Below, piece after piece: positions 37,655 through 51,189 of a stretch of 64,000 bases of DNA (position 1 is its first letter; every line of letters begins with the position of its first letter). The position numbers and the translations under genes were made by a program. The notes under the pieces are model-generated. The model had not been told where the DNA came from. It made no database searches and was given only the letters and a program-made list of their open reading frames with translations. The stretch comes from Spinacia oleracea (Eukaryota; Streptophyta; Magnoliopsida; Caryophyllales; Amaranthaceae): assembly GCF_020520425.1 (NCBI RefSeq), contig NC_079489.1, positions 79,180,810 through 79,244,809 on the forward strand, written 5' to 3'.

Positions 37655-38479
37655 CATATACAGCGGCCCCTGGAGGCCGGCGCTATGTGATAGTGGCTGT
37701 TGATTACTTCACCAAGTGGGTTGAAGCAGAAGCTCTCAAGAACATAAAGACAAGTGATGTGAGGGAATTTAATCTGGAAAAATGCCATGACTCGCTTTGG
37801 AATACCTCAAGATATCGTCTTTGATAATGGACCTCAGTTTGAGACGCCTAAGCTGAAGGAGTGGTTGGCAGATCACGGCATAAATAGCTGTTTTGCCTCT
37901 GTGGGACGACCTCAAGCCAATGGCCAAGTCGAAGCTTTTAACAAAATCATCTCCGAGGGGATCAAGAAGAAACTAGATGAAGCCAAGGGTCTATGGGCCG
38001 ATGAGTTACCAAACTTCTTATGGTCCATCCGCACCACGGCTAAAAACTCAACCGGCGAGACCCCATTTCTGTTAGCCTATGGAGCTGAGGCTGTATTACC
38101 CATAGAAATGTGTGAACCTACACTAAGGGTCATGTTATATGACGAGAGTGCCAACTGGGAAATGATGAAGTTGGCCCTTGAATTTTTACCTGAAGTGAGA
38201 GGAAATGCAGCATTGAGGCAACAACTGTACAAGATAAGGATGGCGAGGGAGTACAACAAGAAAGTCTCCAAAAGAGTGCTCAAAGTAGGAGACTTTGTTC
38301 TCCGGAAAATGGAATCTGTGGGACGAGCTAACGAACAGGGTAAACTGACGCCCACTTGGGAGGGACCCTATGAGATCTATGACGAAGTCAGAGATGGAAC
38401 CTATCGCATTCAGGACATGCAGGGCCAGCCTATTTTACGCACCTGGAATGCAGACAATCTCAAAAAATACTTTTTCTAG
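37655..38479 (+). pseudogene. pol of the Tat element, 3' part: integrase core and C-terminus
   Basis: After the second CATAT copy the integrase resumes with RRYVIVAVDYFTKWVEAE. A frame slip near 37775 follows. The second catalytic Asp is in FDNGPQF and the Glu in NGQVEAFNK, so all three DDE residues are present across the two halves. The C-terminal tail has GDFVLRKMES and KLTPTWEGPYEI, typical of gypsy integrases. The reading ends at 38477-38479. Confidence 0.88.
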
Positions 38480-38819
38480 GGTGTATTCTGACTATCTTTT
38501 ATGAAAGAATCTGTGGTCTAGACAACGACCGCTAATGGTCCTAATGGAGTAGTAGTCTCTCTTGTAACCGGCTAAATGTGCCTTACAAAGTATAAATAAT
38601 ACTACTCTCGTTTCGTCCTATTTATTACTCTCTACTAACTTATCTAACATATGCATGCAAAAAGCCTAATCGAATAAAGGGCCTAAGAAGTGGCCCCAGA
38701 TTAGCACAACATTTACAAGCCTAATTGTTTGAAGCCTAAGAATTGGCCCAGATTAGCATAAACATAGATCACCTATTAAATTGTGAAAACCGTTCCCGAA
38801 AACACGAGCGTCTAAATTA
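38480..38819. other. non-coding spacer 3' of Tat pol
   Basis: No open frame or structure recognised between the integrase stop and the tandem repeats. Confidence 0.4.
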
Positions 38820-39560
38820 TCTAAGGCAAATAGGTTCATTCCCTATATGCCGCGGCAACAAACGTGCCGCTTCACATTGACGACGGGGGCAAACCCCCAC
38901 ATAAGTCAAACGCTGCGGCATCAAACATGCCGCGCCCAATTTTCGACGGGGACAAACCCCCACAATAAGTCAAATGCTGCGGCATCAAACATGCCGCGCC
39001 CAATTTGCGACGGGGGCAAACCCCCACAATAAGTCAAATGCTGCGGCATCAAACATGCCGCGCCCAATTTGCGACGGGGGCTAACCCCCACATAAGTCAA
39101 ACGCTGCGGCAGCAATCATGCCGCACCCAACTTGTGACGGGAGCAAACCCCTCACAATTTGTCGTTTTCTTAAAAAACATGAATATTTTCTAAGGCAAAT
39201 AGGTTTATTCCCTATATGCGGCGGCATCAAACATGTCGCGCCCAATTTGCGACGGGGGCTAACCCCCACATAAGTCAAACGCTGCGGCAGCAATCATGCC
39301 GCGCCCAACTTGTGACGGGAGCAAACCCCTCACAATTTGTCGTTTTCTTAAAAAACATGAATATTTTCTAAGGCAAATAGGTTCATTCCCTATATGCCGC
39401 GGCACACATGTGCCGCTTCACATTGACGATGGGGCAAACCCCCACATAAGTCATACGCTGCGGCATCAAACATGCCGCGCCCAATCTACGACGGGGACAA
39501 ACACCATACAATGTGGCTATCCTAAAACAATGAATATTCTCTAAGGCAAGTAGGACTACT
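38820..39560 (+). repeat. 63-64 bp tandem repeats in the 3' region of the Tat element
   Basis: Units contain ATGCTGCGGCATCAAACATG, then CCGCGCCCAATTTGCGACG, then a GGGGG-CAAA-CCCCC segment and ATAAGTCAAA. Successive units are 63-64 bp apart (38926, 38990, 39054, 39117). A longer duplicated block, with TTTGTCGTTTTCTTAAAAAA, recurs at about 39150 and 39340. Tandem repeats after pol are known in Tat/Ogre elements and can seed satellites. Confidence 0.88.
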
Positions 39561-39613
39561 CCTACATGCCGAAACAAAAAATAGTCTAACTGCGAGAAGC
39601 CGCACAATAATCC

Positions 39614-39692
39614 CCATACCCAAGTTCAGCGGCAATCATACTGATTGATTGACTTGCGTCAATCAATCAACTAAAATAAACTTGGGCATGGG
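39614..39692. other. long hairpin between pol and the antisense ORF
   Basis: The inner stem TGATTGATTGAC (39642-39653) pairs perfectly with GTCAATCAATCA (39658-39669) around TTGC. An outer stem pairs CCATACCCAAGTT (39614-39626) with AACTTGGGCATGG (39679-39691), one mismatch. It lies past the stop of sense pol and past the stop of the antisense ORF. Confidence 0.75.
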
Positions 39693-40058
39693 AGTCTGGT
39701 TCAGAGACTTGCAAACACCTGCTCTGGGGCATAAAATGGACGTCTAATCACACACGACATAAACAGAGAAGGCGTTTAAAAGTCTAACAAGAAAAATAAC
39801 ATAAAAAGGTGACGAATCACCACCGGTCTGCGCTCAAAACGGCGCCAAATTCATCAAAACAAAAAAATTAAAATTATCCAAACAAACGCCATAGGCGTTG
39901 AAACATAAACAAAAATTATTCATTACAGACGCTCGAGGCGCCATAAAAACTGGTTTTTTTGATAAAGGGGACTGGAGTTAGGACCCAGCAGGACGAGCAG
40001 CGGCAGAATGAGCGGAGGTCGACGTGCCCACACCATCTGGACCGTCGACAGCAGGCTT

Positions 40059-42365
40059 TGTAACACCCCCAAATTTCTCTCTTTTTAAAACCAACATTTA
40101 TTTGAACAAAACCAACATGGAGAGAAACTTAGGAGTATTACTGCCACGTGATTACGTTAAAGGCTAATTAACTCAACTAATGCAGCGGAATAACTCAAAT
40201 ACTTTTCTTTATTGAATAATAATAATCGAAATGATAATAGTGTATATTCGATAAACCCTTAAAATTAAAATACTAAAATCTGAACTCATTAATGAAACCA
40301 ACTTAGAAAAGTAAATCCTAACTAGTGAACTCTCCATTAATCCCGTATGCAAGCATGTCACATCATCACATCAAGTTCCTGAAAACTGCTCACCAAAAGG
40401 TGAACAGGGCCAAGCCAAAACAAATAGGAAATACGGGTTAGCAAAAGCTAAGTACGAATATATGCAAGACATGTAAAACATTTATATATAGTTGGACATA
40501 CTTTCATAGACCATTTAATTCAAACTTGCTTAATTGAAATCATAGAATATTCATTTTCCAAAATTAGAAACTTTCCATAAATAGTAACTTTCCATAAATA
40601 GTAACTTTTCAAAAGTATAAACATTTCCAAGATTTAAGATTCACAAAATAGAAACTTTCCAAAAGTAGAAACTTTCCAAAAACAATGAGAATATGGAAAT
40701 CTAAACACCTCTTCTTATATCCCCTTCCTTCCTAAATGTGCACACCCCCAATCTAGTATTCCATCACAAATCTATGCATTGGGGTACTAACCAAATAATA
40801 GTCAACAAGTGACCCTCGACTTACACAACAAGTGATGCGTATGAACTTTAATGTTCCATGAGATCATTCCATTTTGAGACTTTACAAAAGTATAATAATG
40901 TCGTGAAAGACTTTCCAATTCCATTCCACATGATAACCAATAACCTCCTTTTGTTTAATCAAATATAATTTTTTTTTTGATTAAATACATGTGTAAATGA
41001 ATGATTAATTATTAAATCATTAAAATTCATCAATAATTTCGAAGTGCCCTTTTATTGAATCATTAACACTTGAAAATCATTATATTAATATATAAATTCT
41101 AAATCCATAAATCATTTGTCCATAAATTCAAGAATAAAATCAAAATCATAAGTTCACAATTCAATTGAAAATCGATTAATCAATTAGAATATAACAATTC
41201 AAACCATACATAGATTTAACACATAGTTATCAAGCCACATAAACTTACCTTGATTAAATAACACCTCACACAAAGATTAGTTTGATCCTGCTACGGATCA
41301 CTCACGAGTTCCTAACAATTAAATAAATAAAACCCTAATTAATTCATGATTAAACAATTAAATTAATAAAAATAAATCTAATGGACTTAAATTTAATTCA
41401 TGAGTTATGAATGCATAATAACAATATTATAAATCAAAATTTCGAACCCATGATTTAAAAATACACTTTTAAAAATTACGGCATTAATTTAGAAGAGTTT
41501 AAATAGTAAAAATTGACCGTAAAAGAGAAGGTTTTGAAAACAATTGGGGTGTGGAAGTCACGACACCAAGAGGTAGACGTCGGCGGCAAGGAGTGCACGG
41601 CGGGGGTGTCGTGGTGTTTGTATAAGGGTTTTAGGTAAGAAGGTTTAGAGCCAAAGAGGGAGAAGAAGTTTAAGAGCGGGCTTGGGAAAACTCTCAACTT
41701 TTGGTGTGAGGAATTATGAATGAAGTAGGGGGTATTTATAGGTGTAGGATTAGGGTTAGGGTTATAATGGAACCCTAAGGGGTATGGCCGTGGTTGGTGT
41801 TCAAGTTGTGATAGGATTCTGAATCTAGTCATGATTTTGGTGATATTCGATTTAGAGTAAAATCGTTTAAAATATAAATACAAAAGATAAAATCACGAAA
41901 TTTTAAACAGAGGCTTGAATAATTAGTTAAGATTTATCCTGAAATTTTCAGAATTTATCTCAAAGAATTCGGATTTTTAGGGAATTTTGAATTGGTAAAA
42001 CTCTTTAAATCCAATTTTAAATAGAATTATCTTATTTTTCCAAAACAAATTCCGAAATATATTCTCATAAATATCATATAATATAAAACTGATTTTATAA
42101 AATACTAAACGTAATTTTCGGATTTATAAAATAATTTTAAGTTGATTAAAACTCTTTTTCTCCAAAATTGATTCCTAATAGAATTAGGAATTAATAAAAT
42201 ATGAAAAATATAATTTAATTCAGTTTTGAAAATAATGTTCACATTTGAATATTTTCCCTCCAAAATATTTGAATATTTTTCCCTCCAAAATAATTTAATA
42301 TCAAATATATATTAAAAAAATGCATAAAATGATTAATAAAATGCCTAAAAATATGGGGTATTACA
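40059..42365 (-). mobile_element. solo LTR, probably Ty3/gypsy chromovirus (Tekay-like)
   Basis: Minus strand begins TGTAATACCCCATATTT and ends GGGTGTTACA. An exact 5-bp duplication GGCTT (40054-40058 and 42366-42370) flanks it. At 2307 bp with no internal coding part, it fits a solo LTR left by LTR-LTR recombination. The TGTAATACCCC start is shared with the partial LTR at 57269. It cuts the last exon of the antisense ORF. Confidence 0.75.
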
Positions 42366-43098
42366 GGCTTTGAGATTGGCTGAGCAGAAGTCTCCTCCTC
42401 CTGAGCCGGTGAGTTCACCTCCTCACTTTCGGCGTCAGAATCCTCAAAAACGGGAGGAGGAAGACCTTGTTTCTCGGCCTCAATAATTGCACCCTACTCC
42501 TGAATTTGCCGCTCAAACCAGGCGAATGAGAAGTCCTCCATGCAGGCGTCCCAGGCTCGGCGAGTTCTCTCTCTCACCTCCTCAGCAGCCAACTTGGCCT
42601 CGGCCTTGACCTGAGAAACCTCGGTTTGAGAAGCCGAGACCATCTCTTCAAGACTGGCCACTTGCTGGCGCAAGCCCGCAACTTCTTTCACCTTGGCTTC
42701 GGCCTCCTGGAGGAACGACTGGGTAGAAAGGGCTTCGGCATTAAGGGTCTCAATAGCAAGAACTTATTCATTAATTTTGATCAAGCACTGCCTCTTGTCA
42801 CTCCTCAGGACGGCAAGCTCCTTGCTCTGAGCTTCAATGGTCTCCTGCATCTCCAGCCGAACCTTTTCCACCGTCGCCATGGCATAGTCCCCGGCATTGG
42901 TGGCCTTATGCACCTGCCGCTGAAGCTGACTGGTGACGTCAGCTCGCCAGCGTTTAAAGCCCTCGGCCTTAATAAGCAGCTGCAAGAAAAATGTAAGTAA
43001 GAAAGAGTAAAAATTGCTAAGTACAGGAATGAAACAAAAAGACGGATGCTTACATCCAGGAGAACCGCCTGCATAGCCCCGAATTGCGCATCCGCCGC

Positions 43099-44562
43099 TG
43101 TAGACACCTACTTTTGTCCCCGTTCCCGCAAGGGAAAGGTTCGATGATGAAAGCATAAAAACTCCACTTGACAACGCATCTCCTATAAAATAAACAAATC
43201 TCGATTCCCCATTTTATTTCACCCGAAACCTGCTATTTATGGAAACCTGCTAAAAATAGTAACTACCGTAAAAGGTAGCGTCTAAAAGTGGCAAATCATA
43301 AAAGATAGAAACCTGTCAGAATTAGGTGTTTCACTCCAACATAAATCCTAAATGAGATAGAAAACTGCGAGAATCCTATTCCTAATAGGATCCGGAAATA
43401 AGAGTTACGTATTAATTAAAATCCTAACGAACCTAGAGTTCGTAACGGGCCCAGACGCATTCCGTCACAAAATTGATACGCGCTAAAAGACTCGAATTAA
43501 TCTTAAACTCTACGGATTTTAGGAATCCGAATCTGATTAAACAAAACTGCCCAGACCCTATTTTCAACGCCTGGCTCTGGGCGCCGAAATCTTCGGCGCC
43601 CAGGCCTGGGCGCTGAAAATACCTGGGTACGTCTCTTTTCCTAATTCTTTGTGGATTAGAACTCTGCAATCCTATCTTTCCACGAACTCTTCCCTATAAA
43701 TAGGCCCCTAGTTTCGACGTGAAAGGACACAAAAAAACACATAATATATGCTGAGTATTGACTCTAAACCCCTTAGCCTAAGCCTCTCGCTGCGAAACTG
43801 TTCACGCGTTCTGTCGCAATCGATCCATAAATCGAACAGAACGTATCCTGTCCCATAATTGAGATTCGTTAAATAAAAAGGAGAAATAGCAAAGTCAAAG
43901 TGGTTAGTTTTCTGAGAACCGTGACGCACCTCTCAAGGGTGCGTCGTAATGTGTCCCTTTTCGATGATTTAACTGCTTTCCTCGCCCTTTTTATGAACTG
44001 TTAAACTAACCTAATATGATTGTTCTATCACGCCTAACAAATATAATATTTTTGGGAAATCGGATTATCATGCTAGGTCCCTTAATGCTATTTAAATCAG
44101 ATAATCACGATCGAATTAGTATTATATGCTGCATATTGCTAAAATCAATTCAGATTAGTTTAATAGTTAACGCATGTCCCTTCAATTATTTATGCTGAGC
44201 TAGTAAGGATATCCTGCCTCTGGAGTTATCGACGAGCGAATTACTCCTCTCGGTAGTTACAGTCCCCCGAACCCTCAATCTCTACCTTGCGGGTGTATAT
44301 TGAGAGATCCCCACACCAGGGATCACAAGGGAACCTACGGCCATCGTGGTCAAACATAATTGCACTCCCTTTATGTCACGATAACCGGGTTTTGTCAGTT
44401 TTTCTCATTGTCGTTAAAAACTGAATGGCGACTCCTATATTACTAGTCAATTGGGTGTATACTCACAGGAACTCCAATTACACTTGATTGAATAAAAAGA
44501 ATCGTCACACCCACGAGGGACAAGGTCACGCATTAGCCTCGCGCTTTTTCGACCCCCTCACA
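43099..44562 (+). repeat. left LTR of the Ogre-like element
   Basis: Starts TGTAGACACCTAC and ends GACCCCCTCACA, directly before the PBS. The first 1001 bp are shared with the right LTR. It carries one CG-rich palindromic unit (43547-43627). Confidence 0.75.
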
Positions 44563-44563
44563 G

Positions 44564-44581
44564 TGGCGACTCCACTGGGGA
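44564..44581 (+). other. primer binding site of the Ogre-like element
   Basis: TGGCGACTCCACTGGGGA one base after the LTR end. This form is, as I recall, the tRNA-Arg type PBS of Ogre elements. It fixes the true end of the left LTR. Confidence 0.65.
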
Positions 44582-45324
44582 TAGTGAAGGAAATACTCGT
44601 GCTTGTAGGTAATCAAAATAGCCGAAGGGTGAAACGATCCTACCCCGCGTTTATTTCCCCATCAAGTTGGGACGACCTGAAAATCAGCATATTAATGTGA
44701 ACGGGCAGAACCGCATAACGAATCTCGGCTCCCTCGGGAGTTGGGACTAAGGATACCTTTTTCGCCAATAGGGGGGTGCATACGCCGCGCATGTTTCCCA
44801 CTCGGTACTTGTGCAGGTAGTACACCTATCCCGAACCCAATCGCTCGCTCATTAGGTCCCTCTCGCCTGCATGCCCCCTTGGCTTGCACTTGCGGGTTGA
44901 CCTCTTGAGCGAAATTCGTCTGTTGAAGACACTACCTCGACCGGGGCATGTGTTGGATCTACGATAGAAGCGGTACCAAGCCAGGCGCAAATAAACTATC
45001 CATAGAAGCCTATCATAAACTACATGGCGTATTTAATTTTCAAATCCATGTTTGTAATGTAGTTATGTGTAGCGAAATATGTGATTGTGTGCGACAAACT
45101 ATCCTAGAAAACCAACGACCTTAAAAACTGCCCAAACATTCATAGACTAATTTGCCAAAGAGTTATACCGAAACACGTGTTCCGCAAACCCGAATGATCG
45201 CCACAAAATAAGCGACGCTCGGGATGGCCTGTAACGAATCCCACAAACGCTGCCACGCGTAAAGGACGTTATTAGGCAAGCACGCAAGTCGAAATCGCAT
45301 AAACAAAAGACAGAAAAACGAGAA

Positions 45325-45410
45325 CCAGCCAGGGACGCATTTTCAATGCCCCTGGCTGGGCGCCAGAAATTCTCACGCCCCTCGCTGGGCGCTGAAGTTG
45401 CTGCTTGGCC
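45325..45410. repeat. CG-rich palindromic unit
   Basis: A TTTTCAAT...CCCTGGCTGGGCGCC block followed by CGCCCCTCGCTGGGCGCTGA. It is the second of six dispersed copies. Confidence 0.7.
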
Positions 45411-47536
45411 TTCTGGTCAGGCGCAGCAGCCTCGGTGCCCGAGCGAAAGGAAAATACGTAGCAAAAATGTTCATGAAAAAAGAGAATTGCTACGAGGGCG
45501 TAAGAAAAGCACTCGATTTCAAAAGCGACTCGCGAAAAATTAATAACTCTTTGTGTCGTTGTTAGGCCTCCTACGACGGCAATGCTCGGCACCAAAACCG
45601 AGCATGCTAATTAAACGACCTTGAATGTCACATGGGCAAAGAATTTAAAAAAAATGGTGTTCGAATAAAGTCTTCAAAAAATAATGTTCAAATAAAAAGG
45701 TAAATCCGAGTCTAGACTAGGCTATGCCAAAGTACAATCCAAATCCTAAGTCTTAGTTGTCTTATCCGTAGAATCGGTCCTAATACTTGGTGTCATTCTG
45801 CAAGCTAAAAGGTTAAACCATATTGAGTCTCCCTTCCTAACATTTAAATCAATGAGCACCCATATGTAATTGTCATCCCTTGCTAGGAATCCACGGCCTC
45901 AATACTCTCTCTCACCAATAAAAAGAATATATTATAGTATTTGCAAAATGGAAACGGTCACATTCTGGAAATCATTCCCCCATAGTCGCACAACCCCCAA
46001 AGTGAGCCTAAGGTATCAACACCATTGGCAACGAAAAATTAATGGCCTCAAGGCTTATGATCACATTGGGTCACGACTATCATAGTCCTCTCGAGTCACT
46101 CACTCCTTGAAATACTACTAAGTACGGACTAAAAGATTTTCCATGAATGCAACATGACCAACCATGAAAATACCCAAATCGGCATACCATAAGGCTACCA
46201 TTGGGGTAAAGCAATACACGCTAAGAGAGAAGCCGCACTAATGATTCTAGTCTTGCAAAAATAAAAATTCGATCTCCCCAATTAACTACATTGCCAACAT
46301 TGAGCAAAATGGCACATGACAAATGAACACCCAAGGGTTAAAATCTAAAGTGTCAACCAACAAAAGTTATGGTCCAATTAGCCTAAGTCTGAGAGTTGCT
46401 TGGTCAAGTATTATAGGCTTACGCCACGTCATTATTTTGAGTCTAGGCCACCTCCTTGTATTCATACACGGGTTATAATCAGAAAGATTAATGAAAGTTT
46501 GAGTCTAAATCACAACTTCCAATTAAATCCCAGAAACTAGAATCTGAAAAGAAACAAAAATTACTTTTGATGTAATTCTTTCGTTAAAATTCAATAAGGT
46601 AAAAACAACATTTTGAATCTACGCTATTTGCATATTTTAAGAAACGACTAAATACGCTTGCAAAGTAAGACAATTTAAAGGTCCACCCTAGGCCTACTAA
46701 AACAAAGGTCCACTATAGGCCTACCAAACGAGGCTCACTTAGTCTCGCCTGGTGACTCAAAGACCACAACCATCTACCTTTTAACCCAAATTAAAAATTG
46801 AATAATTTATGTTGGGGAGGAATCCCAAGCGAAAAGAAAGAAAAATAGAAAGAGAAAAGGGAGAGCGAAAAGAGCAAGCCATGGAATACTTATCCCGTAG
46901 TGCAACATTTACCTAAGTAAACGAAGGAAAAGAATTGAGTCAACCAATCCAAATAATAAAATTCTACGATGTCTACCCTTTCCAATCCTTATGCTCTTAG
47001 AAGCCTTCGCTCTAGGGTCCCTGTTCAGCTCATTTAACCTATCCATGTTCTCATGACCCAAGAAACCATTACCTCAACTCTTGTTTTTGAACTTGTTATC
47101 AACCGCAAACCACGCACGGCCATTGACACGTGCGTCATGCCCATCATTTCCAAAGTCCAAACCTGCTCTTACACCACCATTAGCATAATGACCATATAAC
47201 TGGTTTGGATACGTCCTGTTGATATACCTTTGAGCCGTCCCCATGCTACTCATTGACCTTAGTTGATTTAAACTTATGATACTAGCTTGAGGCTGCAAAT
47301 TATGAGTCCTAGAAGATGTAATCCTTATGCTTGACCAATACCTATGCAACTCATTCAACCCATCTTTCAAACCGTCTTGAGTCACGAATAAAAAGGAAAA
47401 CAAATGAAAAGTACAAAAAATAATAAATAATGAAAAGGCGAACTTTACAAAGCGCCTTTAAAAATTCGTTTAAAAAGAAAAAGAACATTTAGCGCACAAA
47501 AAAGATTCACAAATATTTGGCACAAAACCAAAAAAT

Positions 47537-47622
47537 CTGCCCAGATATCATTATCGGCGCCCAGAGCTGGGCGCCGGAATCTTTAGCGCCCCAGTCTGGG
47601 CGCTGATTCTCTCTGCTTGCCA
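47537..47622. repeat. CG-rich palindromic unit
   Basis: CTGCCCAGA, then GCGCCCAGAGCTGGGCGC (eight-base arms, two-base loop), then a second arm pair GCGCCCCAGTCTGGGCGC and TCTGCTTGCC. Confidence 0.75.
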
Positions 47623-49638
47623 AATTTTGTCCAGAAGTGCTCGTCATTTTATCCGCACATACACGGAAAAATAACGAACACTTGGGGGGGTACAACACGT
47701 ATTCAGATATACGTACCACCAAGAAAAAATACACGTACTCAATCAAAAAAAAAAAAAAAAATTGGCTTACGGCAAGGCAGCAGATTTAAATAATAATAAA
47801 CTTCACTTATTCTACCGTTTCAAATAATATGTTTCCACCTCAGAACATACTTGTTTAAAATCGGCATTCTAAGAAACCATTTTCTAGGCTAAGAACTACG
47901 CAAGACCTGATTCCAAATTAAATCTATTTAAGGCGGATACGTAGGCAATCCATGATTCGGTCCAACCAATTTACAATATATATTAAAACCTATAGGAAAA
48001 CAAGAATAAAGAATAGAAGTCCCTTATTGAAATTTAATTACTTGCAACCCAAGTCGAAAGAAAAATTTAAAATAAAGCAAGAATCCAAGCCATCAAAATG
48101 CCAAAATAAGCACACATCGAAAAATAATAAGGGCACATACCCTTGCCAGAAGGAGCACTCACACTCCTAGGCACTTAGCCAAGACTCAAAAAGATCGCTT
48201 TGCCTCAATTGAATGGGGGCTAGCGCAAGCGTCTATGACCTCTAAAAGTACTCGACTTGACCCTCCCTAAAAGCGAACTAACTCACTTAAAGACTTTCTT
48301 TCACCACTAGACATAGTCGTTCGCTTAAAGACCTTCTTTCACCACTAGAAACAGTCATAATCGCCAACAAGTAATAAGGGCAGTAAGCTTGCAATAAAGA
48401 GGATTGTTCTACGGCGTCGCCCCATCGTTCCTTCGAGCTCAGGGCACCCGTTCATGGTAACTCAAATGCTCGCGAATCCCCTTTAAAAAAAAAAAAAAAC
48501 CAGACATTATCAATAGGACTTGGCACTTAACCAAGGCTCACCCTACTCAGACATATGACACAGGCATCTAAAATCGAAATCTAAAAGCATCATTAATGGG
48601 AAGACATAACAACAACTGGGGGCTAAAAAAATTGAAATGAAAAAGCTAGGGAAAGAACTAAGTATACCTTGACCTTTTGTGCAGACATACACCAAGTAAA
48701 TCTAAGTCGATTTGAAAACGGTTTATATTCCCGCAAATTCTGGAAAAGACGGCCCTAAAAGCCTAAAGCACATGCCAAACGGGCACAAGTATATCTTGAC
48801 GCCTGCACCCTGGCTTCCAACAAATCCTTAGACAGCCTTCCAAAAATCGTAACAGTATTTTGATTCACTCATGTAATCCTGTACGAACCCTTCTATAAGT
48901 CAACCTACTTAGGACACCTCGGATTGTACACAGTAGGACTCGGATTTTAAATAATTTTCAAATGATTTTTAAAGACTTCTTCGGACAAATAAAGTGTCGT
49001 TGGTTTAAGCTTAGTGTGCGTCCATCTCAACGTTGCAAGTGAGTCAAAAAGATTTTTAAATATGATTATGGGTAAAGAAAGGCACCTAGCTTTTGGCCAA
49101 GGCACATTTCAACATGTGACTACCTTGACCGTGGCAATGTCGCACAAAACGACATTTACAGGAAAAGTAGCAAAATCACTACTCGAATGTACCTCGCACT
49201 AAACGAGTCTGGTTCAAACTGTTCATGATCCATGTCACCATGAATGCATAAAAACGTATGCAAAGCATTATAGCACCAAGCCAATCCCGTAGCTACAATT
49301 GGGGGCTTGATAAAAACACTCTAAAAATGCTCGAAATAGCGATTTTATCGCAAATTCTCGACGCTAATGCTATACGTACATCATAGGGGCACAATCCTAA
49401 GCTTTAATCGTGTAAAACGAACCTTAGAATGGCTACAACCCCTCCCAAATTCTAAAGCACTACTTAGAATATATAAAGTCACCCCACTAACAAGGGTAAC
49501 TGAAAATCGCGAGTCACCAAAACTCCGATCAAACCACTGCACATAACGCTCGCCCTATAAAGCGCCCGTTACACAGTCTACATCGTTCCAAAGCAAAAGC
49601 GAAAGAAAAAATCAGGAAAGAAAAAGAACTGTCAAAAT

Positions 49639-49725
49639 TCTGCCCAGAAATCATTTTCAACGCCCAGAGCTGGGCGCCGATATCTTTAACGCCCCTGCCT
49701 GGGCGCTGAATCTTTCTGCTAGCCA
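49639..49725. repeat. CG-rich palindromic unit
   Basis: Nearly the same as the unit at 47537: CTGCCCAGA, CGCCCAGAGCTGGGCGCC, CGCCCCTGCCTGGGCGCTGA, TTTCTGCTAGCC. Confidence 0.75.
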
Positions 49726-51189
49726 AGTGTTGCCCAGATATAGAAATAAGAAAGAAACACCTATGAATTCTCGCATCGAACGAAGTAATAAGTCGTGCAA
49801 ACCCACGCAGAAGGTGCTACACTTGTTCAAACACCTGAACGAGGCACGATGAAGTACTCCCATGCAAAAATAATAATGATATCCCAAACGCCTGGAGGAA
49901 TATTCTAAGACACGCCGTTAGGCCACACAAGCCTGCGTTGCACCATAATCCTACAGTACAAGTCTAAAAAAGGGTAAGGCACATTGCACTAATGCAAGCA
50001 CGACCAAGAGTAAGAGGCAAAGACCACTTATCGCCCAAATGCAAGCCACACGACTTCTACATTAAGGATTAAAGGTAGCAAAACATTACCTACCACGGAA
50101 GGGATAGCTCGCACCTACACGAGCGAAACCCCAAGGCATCTTTCTCGAAAGAACCTACAAAATCGTACGCCAAAAGGAAGCATCCCAACATGCATACTTG
50201 GGGGCTCCAAGCTACGAAACAACCATAACAAAATAAAAAATCTCGAAGGAAATGTTTGAACAATCGAATGGGCACGATGTTTGAGCCCACTTCATGAATG
50301 GACCTGACCCCTATCAAGCTTCTAAGCAAACTATTCAAAATCAGTCATTGCTCAAAAAAAAAATGATTCAAGCAAACTGATTAATGGACCGCACACAACG
50401 GCCATTCTATGAACGCTCGTTCGCACATACATATCATCATTCACGAACACGTTCAAAAAAATACAAGAGCGATCAAAGTCTTACGCCTCAAGGTATGTTC
50501 CTCGGGCCATATAGACTCGCCCAACTGTTGCAATAACTGTACGCCTTAAAGAGCAATAGTTCCTTAAAATAATCGCCCCAAAGAGACAAGCACCGTAGTC
50601 CACCAATCGGCTACGGCTTCTCAAGAAAATCATCACGTTCTAAAAACAAAGAAAAAAACAAAAGAAAAGAGAATACATAGAACTTCCAAGTGAAATAAAC
50701 GAATGAACAAGAGGCCAACTGTGTCATCAAAAGACCAGCCCGAACAACACTTTCAACGCCCAGGCCTGGGCGCCAAAAATGTACCCATGCTCAAAAAAGG
50801 CCCTAACTTCTAGTGGGCCCTGCCATACTCATTCGACTTGAAAATTGCTGAAAGTCGCACCTCACGACTTTGTTAAGAGTAGTACACCACTACAAAGGTC
50901 GCTCGCACATACAAGCATGACCCCAAACATGATTACAAGATGCGAAAAACAACCGACGAGCCCCAGTGCTTGGGGGCTCACGAAAAAAATAGACTCCAAC
51001 GAGGAGCGCGCGATCAAAATCACATTCACGGACTGCGCCATGCACCATGTCATGTTTGGATATCTCAAAAAATATATTGTTAAACAAAAATATACACAAT
51101 GTGGACCCACTTATAGGACACATCTAAAAATATTACGACCCACCAACAGGTTGTAATCACAAAAGCCCTTCTACATAGACAAAATAAGA

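Larger units (their letters stand above)
44582..51189. other. interior of the Ogre-like element, non-coding
   Basis: No protein-coding signature was found on either strand; all open frames are short and unlike gag, protease, RT or integrase. The recurring structure is the CG-rich palindromic unit at 45325-45410, 47537-47622, 49639-49725 and 50740-50790. Confidence 0.6.

Noticed and set aside
38820-39560. CRISPR-like array
   Set aside because: Units are contiguous tandem repeats with no unique spacers, in a plant retrotransposon.
43099-44099. A 1001-bp left LTR, defined only by match to the right copy
   Set aside because: The primer binding site lies at 44564, so the left LTR most likely extends to 44562 and the right copy is shortened.
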